A stretch of DNA of 43,731 nucleotides from Symbiobacterium thermophilum (GTDB taxonomy: Bacteria; Bacillota; Sulfobacillia; DYFQ01), in the NCBI GenBank assembly GCA_020725105.1, contig DYFQ01000024.1:1-43731 (forward strand). Direction: 5' to 3'. Under the pieces are notes generated by a model. The model was given only the letters and a program-made list of their open reading frames with translations. It was not told where the DNA came from and did no database searches. The position numbers and the translations under genes are program-made. Below are positions 23,627-31,473 of this stretch, in pieces (positions within the stretch are counted from its first letter, which is position 1; every line of letters begins with the position of its first letter).

Positions 23627-24663
23627 GGAACGGCTACCGCCCGGCCCACCACCTCACCGCGCCGCAGGGCCTCGAGGGTGTCGGGAACTTCTTCCAGGGT
23701 CACCACCCGGTCGATGACCGGCCGCAGCCGACCTTCGCCGGCCAGGCGCACCGCCAGGCACAACTCGTCCAGCGTGTTTCCGACCGACGCGGTCACCACC
23801 AGTTCGTCGATGACCAGTTGCAGGGTGTTGGCGGTGAAGGGGTCGCGGGAGTAGCCGATGAAGACCAGCCGGCCCCGCTTGCGCAGGCAGGCCAGGGCCC
23901 GGGGCATGGTCTCGGCCGTCCCCACCAGGTCGAAGACGCCGTCGGCGCCCTCCCCGTCCGTCAGCCGCCGCACCGCCGCGGCGACGTCCTCCTCGCGGGC
24001 GTTGATCACCGCATCGGCCCCTAGGTCGAGGGCCTTGTCGAGCTTGCGCGGGGTCCGCCCCACCGCCAGCACGCGGGCGCCGGCCAGCTTCGCCAGCTGC
24101 ACCAGGGCCAGGCCTACTCCACCCACCCCGTAGACCACGACCGTGTCCCCCAGGCCCACCCCGGCCAGGCGGGTGGCGTGGATGGCCGTGGTGGCGCTGC
24201 AACCCAGCGTGGCCGCCCCCTCAAGGGTCAGGGAGTCCGGCACGGGCACCAGGTTTCGCGCGGGCACCCTGACGTACTCGGCGTAGCCTCCGTCGGTGAT
24301 GAAGCCCAGTTCCGCTTCGACCTTGGGGCAGAGGTTCTCCCGGCCCGTCCGGCACCAGTGGCACCGGCCGCAGGTGACGTAGTAGTAGACCAGGACACGG
24401 TCGCCCGGCCGGACCCCGGTGACGGCCGGTCCCACCGCCGCCACCTCCCCCGCGATCTCGTGGCCCAGCACCAGCGGGGCCACGCCGAGGTTCAGCAGGC
24501 CGTCGGTGAAGTGCAGCTCGGTGTGGCAGATGCCGGCCGCCCTGATCCGGACCAGGACCTCGCCCGCCCCCGGCTCCGGCACGGGAAGGGTTTCCAGCCG
24601 CAGCGGCTGCCCGGGGCCGTGGTACCGCACCGCCCGCATGGTCGAGGGGATCGCAGCGGGCAT
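23623..24663 (-). CDS. Zinc-dependent alcohol dehydrogenase family protein
   Basis: A 346-residue medium-chain dehydrogenase/reductase. Catalytic zinc ligands are seen in GICHTELH and in GHEIAGEV; the structural zinc loop has CGRCHWCRTGRENLC with all four Cys. The NAD(P)-binding fold has GVGGVGLALVQLA (about residue 180). Likely oxidises an alcohol or reduces an aldehyde; the substrate is unknown. Starts at the ATG (MPAAIPSTMRAV); the inner ATG at MRAV is an alternative and is the more usual family start. Convergent with the FmdB-type gene. Confidence 0.93.
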   Translation of the reverse strand: MPAAIPSTMRAVRYHGPGQPLRLETLPVPEPGAGEVLVRIRAAGICHTELHFTDGLLNLGVAPLVLGHEIAGEVAAVGPAVTGVRPGDRVLVYYYVTCGRCHWCRTGRENLCPKVEAELGFITDGGYAEYVRVPARNLVPVPDSLTLEGAATLGCSATTAIHATRLAGVGLGDTVVVYGVGGVGLALVQLAKLAGARVLAVGRTPRKLDKALDLGADAVINAREEDVAAAVRRLTDGEGADGVFDLVGTAETMPRALACLRKRGRLVFIGYSRDPFTANTLQLVIDELVVTASVGNTLDELCLAVRLAGEGRLRPVIDRVVTLEEVPDTLEALRRGEVVGRAVAVP

Positions 24664-24686
24664 CCTAATCCCTCCCTGGGCCGGGC

Positions 24687-24703
24687 GGGCCGGCCGCCGG
24701 CCC
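24687..24703 (-). terminator. Hairpin between the MNT gene and the dehydrogenase
   Basis: A 7-bp stem, GGGCCGG with CCGGCCC, with a 3-base loop inside a longer GC-rich palindromic stretch. It lies between the stop of the MNT gene and the start of the dehydrogenase gene (both on the minus strand) and may separate them. No T-run. Confidence 0.35.
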
Positions 24704-24768
24704 GGCCCGCGGCATTCATTGGCCGGCGATGCCCAAACCCCTGCCGCCTGATGAGTGGAGACTGCGGG

Positions 24769-25191
24769 CTACTCGCGAAAGCGCCAGCCGCCGGGCACGG
24801 GCTCGATGCGCCCCTCGGCGATCAGGCGCTCGAAGCGCAGTCGCGCCTCGGCAAAGGCGCCGTCGTCGTAAAGGGGCCGTCCATCGCGCAGGACGTCCCA
24901 GAGCATGGGGCGAGACATGCCGAGGAGTTCATCGGGCGTGAAGCCCAGCAGGTCCACCCGCAGCCCGGGCTCGCGGAACCGGTAGAGGAGTTCGCCCCGC
25001 TCCAGGGGCGAAAGCCCTTCGAACCGCGGGCTGATCACCGCGACATCGGCGTCGCTTGTATCCAGAGCTTCGCCCCGCGCCCGCGAGCCGAAGAGCACCA
25101 CGGCCCGGGCGACTCCGGCCGCCGCCAGACGCTCGGCCAGGTCCCGCAACGCCGGCTCCACCGGTTCAGAGTCCGAAGGTCTGCCGGACAA
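24769..25191 (-). CDS. MNT-type nucleotidyltransferase (antitoxin-like)
   Basis: A minimal nucleotidyltransferase of about 130-140 residues. It holds the family signature GS-x10-DxD (VVLFGSRARGEALDTS, then DADVAV). In HepT-MntA (type VII) toxin-antitoxin pairs the MNT protein adds AMP to the HEPN toxin. The gene overlaps the end of the HEPN gene by 26 bases from the TTG at 25191, which has GGAAAGGA upstream; a GTG at 25161 just after the HEPN stop is a close alternative. C-terminal part (DDGAFAEARLRFERLIAEG) is usual for MNT partners. Confidence 0.82.
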   Translation of the reverse strand: MSGRPSDSEPVEPALRDLAERLAAAGVARAVVLFGSRARGEALDTSDADVAVISPRFEGLSPLERGELLYRFREPGLRVDLLGFTPDELLGMSRPMLWDVLRDGRPLYDDGAFAEARLRFERLIAEGRIEPVPGGWRFRE

Positions 25192-25570
25192 AGTCGTGGA
25201 TCCTTTCCGCAACCTGTATTGCTTCCTCCGCCAGCTGGCGGCTGTAGAAGCGGGCCGGCGCCCCGCCGACACTGTTGGGATACCGGGACTGCAAGTAGTG
25301 CAGGTCCAAGCGCTGGGCCGCGTCGCGGACGGCGGCGCCCACCGCCACTCCGGCAGCCTCGAGTTGGTCGACCAGCACAGTGCAGGAGTGCGTTCGCTGC
25401 CAGGTCTGTCCGTGTTTGAGCAGGCCGGCTTTCAGGAACTTTTCTCCCGCCTGCTGGGCGTGAAACGCAACCCCCTCAAAGAGGTCGCCTGAAAGGAGGG
25501 TCCGCGCCATCAGCAGGTCCCGCTCCCCAGCCTCCAACCACCAGCCGATCTCCTCGCGCAAGGGCGCCAC
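25166..25570 (-). CDS. HEPN domain protein (toxin-like partner)
   Basis: A 134-residue HEPN protein. The core pattern is AGERDLLMARTLL (helix 1), then FHAQQAGEKFLKAGLLKHG and the loop WQRTHSCTVLVDQLEAAG. The typical RNase motif R-x4-6-H of HepT toxins is not clear; the R-T-H in the loop matches the PF05168-type HEPN group instead, so RNase activity is uncertain. Starts at a GTG. TACAAT (25609-25604) upstream is a candidate -10. It stands directly upstream of the MNT gene. Confidence 0.8.
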   Translation of the reverse strand: MAPLREEIGWWLEAGERDLLMARTLLSGDLFEGVAFHAQQAGEKFLKAGLLKHGQTWQRTHSCTVLVDQLEAAGVAVGAAVRDAAQRLDLHYLQSRYPNSVGGAPARFYSRQLAEEAIQVAERIHDFVRQTFGL

Positions 25571-25646
25571 CCCGTCCCCCGGCTCCGGTCTCCGGGCAGC
25601 CCTATTGTATCGAGGAAGGCGAACCGTTGCCAGGCGAGAGCCTTCA

Positions 25647-25693
25647 TTGACAGGTGACCGTGCCGTCGCTTATTGTACTATTGTGTTAGTACA
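25647..25693 (+). promoter_or_regulatory. Promoter and YtrA-type operator of the GntR-ABC operon
   Basis: TTGACA (25647-25652), 18 bases, TATTGT (25671-25676). A perfect dyad TGTACTA-N6-TAGTACA (25674-25693) overlaps the -10 and start region. The sequence is of the type bound by YtrA-family GntR repressors, and the gene it precedes encodes one, so autorepression is likely. Confidence 0.75.
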
Positions 25694-25750
25694 TTGGTTC
25701 TCAGCCCCCGTCCCGGCAGCCTCTGGCGGGTGGCGCACCTGGAAGGGCCG

Positions 25751-26191
25751 ATGAGCGGTGCCGAGGGCGACCGCGTGAGCGAGAGAGAGGACGTGTGGCT
25801 CCGGGTGAACCCCGGCAGCGGCGTCCCCATCTACCTCCAACTGGTCGAGCAACTGAAGACCGCCATCGCCGCCGGGGTCCTCGAGCCGGGCCAGCGGCTG
25901 CCGTCCGTGCGGGACCTGGCAGTCCGCATCACCATCAACCCCAACACGGTGGCCCGCGCTTACCAGGAACTCGAGCGGCTGGGCCTGGTGACCAGCCGGG
26001 CCGGCCGGGGCACCCACGTGGCGGCCGGTCCGCCCCCGATTCCCGAAGCCGAGCGCCGCCGGCGCCTCCGCGAGGCCGTGGAGCGATTGCTGCTGGAAGG
26101 CCGGACGCTGGGCTTCTCCGACGACGAGATCCGGCGGGCGGTGGCCGGGCGGGCGAACCGCGCCGCGCCCGAGCCGGAGGAAGGAGGTTGA
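25751..26191 (+). CDS. GntR-family (YtrA-type) transcriptional regulator
   Basis: A 146-residue regulator: an N-terminal winged helix (PIYLQLVEQLKTAIAAGVLE, PGQRLPSVRDLAVRITINPN and TVARAYQELERLG) and a short helical C-terminal part of about 60 residues. The short C-terminus without a ligand domain is the YtrA type. These proteins usually repress a neighbouring ABC transporter operon and are often induced by cell-wall antibiotics; that role is inferred here. The ATG has GGAAGGG upstream. It stands first in an operon with ABC genes. Confidence 0.9.
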   Translation: MSGAEGDRVSEREDVWLRVNPGSGVPIYLQLVEQLKTAIAAGVLEPGQRLPSVRDLAVRITINPNTVARAYQELERLGLVTSRAGRGTHVAAGPPPIPEAERRRRLREAVERLLLEGRTLGFSDDEIRRAVAGRANRAAPEPEEGG

Positions 26192-26196
26192 GCCGC

Positions 26197-27129
26197 ATGG
26201 ACGAGCGCACCACGAGCGACCCGGCCATCCGGACCGAAGGACTGACCAGGCGCTACGGCCAGACCGTGGCCGTGCGCGACCTCGACCTCAGCGTGCCGCG
26301 GGGAAGCGTGCTGGGGCTGGTCGGACCCAACGGGGCGGGCAAGACGACCACCATCAAGCTGCTCCTCGGCCTGGCCCGCCCGACCGCCGGGCGAGCGGAG
26401 GTGCTGGGGTTTGACGCCATCACCCAGAGCCTGGAGGTCCGCCGGCGGACCGGGTACGCGCCGGAAAACGACGCGGTCTACGGCTGGATGACCGTCCGCG
26501 ACGCCCTGGACTTCTGCCGCGGCCTCTACCCGACGTGGGACCGGGAGCGCGCCGGGCGCTGCCTGGACCTGTTCGGCCTGGCGGCCGGCCAGCGGGTGGC
26601 GGCCATGTCCCGGGGCATGCGGCGCCAGCTTGCCCTGGTCCTGGCGGTGGCGGCCCGGCCTCAACTCTTGCTGCTCGACGAGCCCACGGAGGGTCTCGAC
26701 CCCGACCGCCGGCGGGACTTCTTCGGCGTGATCCTGGAGGACGTGGCGGCGGACGGGTCGACCGTGCTCATCTCGTCCCACCAGCTCCACGAGGTGGAGC
26801 GGGTGGCCGACCGCGTCGCCTTCCTCCGGGCCGGCCGGCTGGTCCGGGAGGGATCGCTGGACAGCATCAAAGAGACCGAGCGCCAGGTGCGGGTGGTGTT
26901 CCAGGGAGCGCCGCCGCCGGACCTCGCCGCCTGGCCCGAACTTGGCCGGGCGCACGCCGAGGGCCGCACCTGGGTGCTGGCGGTCAGGGGCGACCTCCAC
27001 GCGGTGCTGGCCCGGCTGCGGGCGCTGAACCCCTTCGCCCTGGAAGTGGTGGAACGAAACCTGGAGGACCTCTACTTCTCCCTGGGACGGGAGGCCGACG
27101 GCGATGCCCATCCGCCCTCTGCTGATTAA
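26197..27129 (+). CDS. ABC transporter ATP-binding protein (GntR-linked)
   Basis: A 310-residue ABC ATPase. Walker A GPNGAGKTTT (about residue 45), signature region AMSRGMRRQLAL (degenerate LSGGQ, common in this group), Walker B LLLLDEPTEGLDPD, and H-loop SSHQLHE. The C-terminal 80 residues form the usual accessory part for ABC-2 exporters. The ATG has AAGGAGG upstream. Start is just after the GntR stop; the end overlaps the permease by 26 bases, so one complex is likely. Confidence 0.93.
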   Translation: MDERTTSDPAIRTEGLTRRYGQTVAVRDLDLSVPRGSVLGLVGPNGAGKTTTIKLLLGLARPTAGRAEVLGFDAITQSLEVRRRTGYAPENDAVYGWMTVRDALDFCRGLYPTWDRERAGRCLDLFGLAAGQRVAAMSRGMRRQLALVLAVAARPQLLLLDEPTEGLDPDRRRDFFGVILEDVAADGSTVLISSHQLHEVERVADRVAFLRAGRLVREGSLDSIKETERQVRVVFQGAPPPDLAAWPELGRAHAEGRTWVLAVRGDLHAVLARLRALNPFALEVVERNLEDLYFSLGREADGDAHPPSAD

Positions 27130-27862
27130 GGAACTCCGGGAGGCCCGCTGGAAGCTTTTCACCGCCGGGCTCGTCATGGTAGCGCTGGGGGCGGTCATCC
27201 CGGCCACCCACGGCTTCGTCGTGGGCCTGCTGGAGGAAGTGCCCCTGCCGCCGGCACTCTTGCCGCAGGTCCAGGCACAGCTCAGGGACGTCACCACCTA
27301 CCTGTGGGCCAACTGGCCGGCCAAGAACCTGTACCAGACCCTTGTCGTCGCCGCGCTGGTCTTCGGCGCGGGCGCTTTGGCGCCCGAGTTTGGCCGCGGC
27401 ACGGCCGTGTTTCTCTTCTCCCGGCCCGTGACCCGCCGGGCGGTGGTGCTCGCCAAGTTCGCCGTGGGCGTGGCCGGGCTGGCCTTGGCGGCCCTGGCCG
27501 GGACCCTGGCCCTCGACCTGACGGCCCGCGCCGTGCTCGGCCAGGGCGTGCCGTGGACCTTTTACGCGGCCCTGGTTCCCGCGACGGCCGGCGCCTCGGT
27601 CGTCTACGGGATCGCGCTGTGGTTTTCCGCCCGCGGTGACGACGGCCTGCGGGCCGGCGTCTGGGCCGCCCTGGCCGCGGCGGCGCTTTCGGTGCCAAGC
27701 TGGGTCCCCAACCTGCAAGTGGCCTCGGTCTACGTGCACATGACCGCCCGGCCGCTGTTCCTGGAGGGCCGGTTTCCGTGGCTCGAGGTGCTGGGCCTCG
27801 CCGCCGTGACGGCCCTGCTCGTGCTGGCCTCGGCGCGGGCGCTCGAAGGGCGGGACGTATGA
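27104..27862 (+). CDS. ABC-2-type transporter permease (GntR-linked)
   Basis: A 252-residue membrane protein with six predicted helices, starting MPIRPLLIKELREARWKLF. Features of ABC-2 permeases are GTAVFLFSRPVTRRAVVLAK in the first half (the 'loop before helix' motif) and long hydrophobic helices after it. It is the membrane partner of the ATPase just upstream (26-base overlap). The stop TGA overlaps the ATG of the YbjQ-type gene. Confidence 0.88.
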   Translation: MPIRPLLIKELREARWKLFTAGLVMVALGAVIPATHGFVVGLLEEVPLPPALLPQVQAQLRDVTTYLWANWPAKNLYQTLVVAALVFGAGALAPEFGRGTAVFLFSRPVTRRAVVLAKFAVGVAGLALAALAGTLALDLTARAVLGQGVPWTFYAALVPATAGASVVYGIALWFSARGDDGLRAGVWAALAAAALSVPSWVPNLQVASVYVHMTARPLFLEGRFPWLEVLGLAAVTALLVLASARALEGRDV

Positions 27863-28146
27863 GCGGCGGGCCACGGCGCCCCGGGAGGCCTCGGGGCAGC
27901 CGCATGCGGGCCCGGCACCTGGGCATGGACATCCTGGCCGCCCTGCGGAAACTCGTCGGCGGCGAGATCACCGAGTACGCGCAGCTGCTGGAGGAGGCCC
28001 GGGAAGAAGCCATCAAGGCCATGGTCCGCCAGGCTGAGGACCTGGGGGCCAACGCCGTCATCGGCATCCGCCTGGCCTCCAGCACCATCACCACGGGGGC
28101 CGCCGAGGTCATCGCCTACGGCACGGCGGTGCGGATCGGGACCTAG
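27859..28146 (+). CDS. YbjQ/UPF0145-type protein with truncated N-terminus
   Basis: A 95-residue protein whose C-terminal 80 residues fit the YbjQ family (heavy-metal-binding-domain-like pentamer): RARHLGMDILAALRKLVGGE, ITEYAQLLEEAREEAIKAMV and DLGANAVIGIRLASS. The usual first 20-25 residues (M-I-x-T-T...LG-V-V) are absent and replaced by a Pro/Arg-rich stretch. The start overlaps the permease stop (ATGA). A deletion joining the permease end to the YbjQ gene would explain this. Function of the family is unknown. Confidence 0.75.
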   Translation: MSGGPRRPGRPRGSRMRARHLGMDILAALRKLVGGEITEYAQLLEEAREEAIKAMVRQAEDLGANAVIGIRLASSTITTGAAEVIAYGTAVRIGT

Positions 28147-28162
28147 AAAGGGAGGCGATGCC

Positions 28163-28360
28163 GTGACCGCAAACGTGTCGTCGCTATGGCCGCTCATCGT
28201 CATGGAACTCAGCCTCAAGGCGCTGGCCCTGGTCGACCTGGCCAAACGCCCCGACCACCAGGTCGTCGGCCGGACCAAGTGGGTGTGGGTCCTGGTCATC
28301 GTGTTCATCGGCCTGCTGGGACCCGTGGCGTACCTGGTGGTCGGCCGCAGGCAGGTGTGA
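28163..28360 (+). CDS. PLDc_N domain small membrane protein
   Basis: A 65-residue protein with two hydrophobic helices (SSLWPLIVMELSLKALALVD and VWVLVIVFIGLLGPVAYLVV) and the conserved closing motif of PLDc_N (GPVAYLVVGR). Family members are common next to ABC transporter genes of YtrA-type operons. The GTG start has GGGAGG upstream. Role unknown; probably a membrane accessory. Confidence 0.85.
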   Translation: MTANVSSLWPLIVMELSLKALALVDLAKRPDHQVVGRTKWVWVLVIVFIGLLGPVAYLVVGRRQV

Positions 28361-28361
28361 C

Positions 28362-29277
28362 GTGACCATCACCTGCGTCGGGCTGACCAAGTCGTACGGC
28401 AGAGTCCAGGCGCGTGATCATGTCCACCCACGTCCTGGCCGATGCCGACCGGGTCTGCGACGACGTGGTCATCATGACCGCGGGCCGGGCCGTGGTGGCG
28501 GAGCCCGCGGCGGACCTGCGGCGAAACTATGCCTCACCCGCCTACGAGGTGACCTGGTCCGGAACCGATCTCGGGCCCACCCTCCGCGGCCTGGACTTCG
28601 TGGCCGCCGCCGAAGGCGACGGCCCCATCCACCGCCTGCTCCTGGCCGGGGGGGACGCCGATCTGCCGCGCCTTCTCCGGGCCCTGGCCGAAGTTCCCGG
28701 CAGCCTGGAGCGCCTCGAGCGGAAGACCCCGACGCTGGAGGACATCTTCGCCGAGGCCCACCGCGGCACGCTGGAACAACTGTTCCTCGGTCGCTACGGT
28801 TTTGGGGTCGCGGCCGCGGGCCACGTGGCGTCCGCCATGCTGTTCCTCCTCGTGCAGAATTTCCTCCTGCTGGTCGTGATGCTGCTCATCACCGGGCAGC
28901 GGGTGTACTTCGACGCAGGGCCGGTCCTGGCGGCCACGGTGACCCTGCTCCTCCAGGGGTGCGGGATCGGGCTCATCACCGGCGGGCTCGCCCTCGTCGT
29001 GAAGCAGGTCCAGCGTGCCCAGGAAACCCTGTTCCTGGGGCTGATTCTGCTGGTGGCCATCCCGATCGCCGAGGCGCCGGCGCTGGTTGTGGCGCCCTTG
29101 AGCCTGGCCGCGGACATTCTCCGCCGCACGATGGTCGACGGCGCGCCGTTCGGGGCGCTTGCAGGGGACCTTGCCCTGAGCGCGGTGCTGGCCATCGGAT
29201 ACCTGGTGCTGGGCTGGTCGGCCTTCCGGCTCTGCGAGCGGGTGGTGAAAGCGCGGGGCAGCCTCGCGCTGTACTAG
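28362..29277 (+). pseudogene. ABC ATPase-permease chimera produced by deletions
   Basis: The frame opens with an ABC ATPase N-terminus (MTITCVGLTKSYGRVQA). The Walker A through Walker B regions are missing, and a frame change at about 28410 joins it to the H-loop part of an ATPase (RVIMSTHVLADADRVC, then an accessory part ending TLEDIFAEA). This runs directly into the middle of an ABC-2 permease (RGTLEQLFLGRYGFG and several membrane helices), ending VKARGSLALY. The second part (28414-29277) is open in one frame, so a membrane protein could still be made, but ATP binding is impossible. Confidence 0.75.
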
Positions 29278-29281
29278 CCCA

Positions 29282-29617
29282 TCACGCGCGCGCCCTCTCG
29301 GCGTAAACCGCCAGCTCACCGGGAGCCAGTCGTGCTTCGAATCGGCAAAGACAAGGCGGGCTAACTGGCTGGTTCACTTCCCGGCGGTTCCGTCCAATCA
29401 CCGTCCCGCGCTCGGCCCGGTACCGTTTGCGAGCAGCCTCCAGGTCGACCGGCTCCTGGCCCGGCCGGTACAAGATGCCATACGCGGCACCAGGTTCCAC
29501 CGTTCCGGGGAGCCGCTCGATGGTGATGCGGCCGTCCCGGTAGAGGAAAAGGACCTCATCGCCTTCACGGACGTTGAGGATCTCTGGCGGGCATGGCACG
29601 GCGCCTCCTGGTCGCAT
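29282..29617 (-). CDS. AbrB/MazE-type protein, N-terminally shortened
   Basis: About 111 residues. The core VREGDEVLFLYRDGRITIER matches the AbrB/SpoVT/MazE swapped-hairpin DNA-binding domain, but the usual first strand (K-G-Q-V-T-I-P-x-E-I-R) is reduced to AVPCPPEIL. It continues VDLEAARKRYRAERGTVIG, typical of antitoxins of this family. The last 35 residues look non-native. No toxin gene adjoins it, so it may be a decayed antitoxin. ATG at 29617 has AGGTGGG upstream. Between it and the TetR gene (29618-29817) nothing is recognised. Confidence 0.45.
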   Translation of the reverse strand: MRPGGAVPCPPEILNVREGDEVLFLYRDGRITIERLPGTVEPGAAYGILYRPGQEPVDLEAARKRYRAERGTVIGRNRREVNQPVSPPCLCRFEARLAPGELAVYAERARA

Positions 29618-29817
29618 CCCCCAAGAAGCCCACCTCCAGGGAAAAGGCACGGCGGCGCAGCCGTCCGCCACGCTCGAGCGGCGCCGGGGTTTGGCTCTGG
29701 GAGCCGTGCAGTGGGCGTGCCATGATGTGATGGGGAGGTTCGGGCCAAGGGTCGATGGGTGAACTGCAGGCTCAGGCGACTGAAAGCGAACTTGAATAAC
29801 GTCCCCATTGGCGCGTA

Positions 29818-29847
29818 TTGACTGAACGGTTCATTCAGTCTTAAAAT
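29818..29847 (+). promoter_or_regulatory. TetR gene promoter with embedded operator
   Basis: TTGACT (29818-29823), 18 bases, TAAAAT (29842-29847). The dyad GACTGAA-N7-TTCAGTC (29820-29840) fills the spacer, and an inner TGAACGGTTCA is also symmetric. Binding of the TetR product here would block its own promoter. The first ATG lies six bases beyond the -10, so the mRNA would be nearly leaderless. Confidence 0.7.
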
Positions 29848-29853
29848 AGATCC

Positions 29854-30570
29854 ATGGTCACCGACGAGCGCATTATGGCGCGATTGGTCGAGCTGGTCGA
29901 CGCGGCGAGCAGGGTCTTCACACGCCACGGCTACCGCCGCGCCAAGATGGCGGACATCGCCCGGGAACTTGGGGTTGCTCCCGGTACGCTGTATCTGTAC
30001 GTCCAGGGGAAAGAAGCGCTCTTCAATCTGGTGATTCGGTGGCAACTGCTGGGGCCCGACGAAGTTCCGCCGGTGGAACTGCCGGTCGCGACCGCGCCCG
30101 AAGAGACCACGCTGGCGCTGTTGCATGAACGCCTGCAAGAGGCGCTGAGGCTGCCGTCCCTTGTAGAAGCCCTGAAGGTTTCGTCGCCCGCCGATGTGGA
30201 GCGAGAACTGCGCGACGTCGTCGGCAAGTTCTTCGATCTGGCGCTCCGCCATCGCCGCCTCATCCTGCTGATCGAAGCCTGTGCCCAGGATTGGCCGGAG
30301 ATGGCCGCGCTGTTCTACGATCAGTTCCGCAGTGGATTTCTCGAACGCCTGACGTCTTACCTGCAGCGCCGCATGGAGGCAGGCTTGATCGAGCCCGTCC
30401 CCGACGCCGCCGTGGCGGCCCGTACGGTGGTCGAAACCGTGGCCTGGTGGGCAATCCACCGCTTTGGCGATTGGGATCCGATGCACCACCTCGAGGACGC
30501 GGTGCGCCCCACCGTGGTCGCCATGCTGGTGCGGGCCCTGCGGGGGAATGTCGGGGAGACCGCTCCATGA
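29854..30570 (+). CDS. TetR-family transcriptional regulator
   Basis: A 238-residue TetR repressor: N-terminal helix-turn-helix (FTRHGYRRAKMADIARELGV, then APGTLYLYVQGKEALFNLVI) and a long helical ligand domain. No ribosome site precedes the ATG, which sits at the expected transcription start, so translation is probably leaderless. Its stop overlaps the ATG of an ABC-2 permease, so it likely controls that exporter. This gene and the next two have somewhat lower GC than their neighbours, suggesting transfer from another source. Confidence 0.92.
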   Translation: MVTDERIMARLVELVDAASRVFTRHGYRRAKMADIARELGVAPGTLYLYVQGKEALFNLVIRWQLLGPDEVPPVELPVATAPEETTLALLHERLQEALRLPSLVEALKVSSPADVERELRDVVGKFFDLALRHRRLILLIEACAQDWPEMAALFYDQFRSGFLERLTSYLQRRMEAGLIEPVPDAAVAARTVVETVAWWAIHRFGDWDPMHHLEDAVRPTVVAMLVRALRGNVGETAP

Positions 30571-31433
30571 AGATCGCGTACGCGCCGCAGACGGCATCGC
30601 CGGGCCTCGCGGAACCCGTTTCAGGCGCCCGGGTGCTGGCCGCGACGATACGCAAGGACCTCAGGATTGCACGCCGTTACCTGCCGAACCTGGTCGGTCG
30701 TCTCGTCGAACTGGCGATTCGCTTCCTGTTTTTCTTGCTGCTCTCGGACGTGGTTGCCATGCAGGGCGAGGCGACCGTCGGCCGGCGCCTGACCGGTAGC
30801 GACCTGTTCGTGTTCTTTCAAGGCGGGCTGCTGCTGGTCATCTTCAAGGACGTGGCCCTATGGACGCCCTTAAACGCGATCCGCCAGGACCTGTACAACG
30901 GGACCCTCGAATACCTGTACAGCAATCCGTGTTCCCGTTACGCCTATTACCTGGGCACCGTGCTCAGCGAAGTCCTGATCGCCCAGGTCGTCTTCCTGCC
31001 GCTCTACGTCACGTTCGTCGTGTATTCAAAGGCCAGCCCGGTCAGCATGGCGCTCGTGCTGCTGGTGTGCGTGGCGGTGTTCTTCACCCTGAGCGGCATG
31101 GGCGTGATGATCGGGCTGCTGGGCTTGATGTGGCGCCAGGTGAGCTCCCTGGCGGGCATCCTCGCCATCGGTCTGGAGATGGTGGCGGGCGCCTACATCC
31201 CGGTGGCGGCCTTCCCCCAGGCGGTGCAGTACGTGGCCTACGCGCTGCCGTTCACCTGGGCGTACGACTTGATCCGCTACTACAGCTTCAACGGGGAATG
31301 GGTGACCCTGCTGCCGGTTCCCGTCGAATGGGGGATTCTGCTTTCCTTTGGCGCGGTGTTCACCGGGCTCTCCTGGTACCTGCTCGGGCTCGTCGAACGG
31401 TACGCCAAGCGAAGCGGGCTCCACCTGTTGTGA
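30567..31433 (+). CDS. ABC-2-type transporter permease (TetR-linked)
   Basis: A 288-residue membrane protein with six predicted helices. The region LYNGTLEYLYSNPCSRYAYY is the ABC-2 signature before helix 3. N-terminal cytoplasmic part contains RVLAATIRKDLRIARRYLPN. It overlaps the TetR stop by ATGA and lies about 40 bases before its ATPase partner. Similar to DrrB-like drug or lipid exporters. Confidence 0.9.
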   Translation: MKIAYAPQTASPGLAEPVSGARVLAATIRKDLRIARRYLPNLVGRLVELAIRFLFFLLLSDVVAMQGEATVGRRLTGSDLFVFFQGGLLLVIFKDVALWTPLNAIRQDLYNGTLEYLYSNPCSRYAYYLGTVLSEVLIAQVVFLPLYVTFVVYSKASPVSMALVLLVCVAVFFTLSGMGVMIGLLGLMWRQVSSLAGILAIGLEMVAGAYIPVAAFPQAVQYVAYALPFTWAYDLIRYYSFNGEWVTLLPVPVEWGILLSFGAVFTGLSWYLLGLVERYAKRSGLHLL

Positions 31434-31473
31434 ATCCTCGCCGTAACACGGCCGTGCCGAGGGGCGTGAAACC

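Noticed and set aside
24687-24703. The GC palindrome before the dehydrogenase as an operator
   Set aside because: It sits in a long CG-rich stretch and is better explained as a hairpin between two genes on the same strand.
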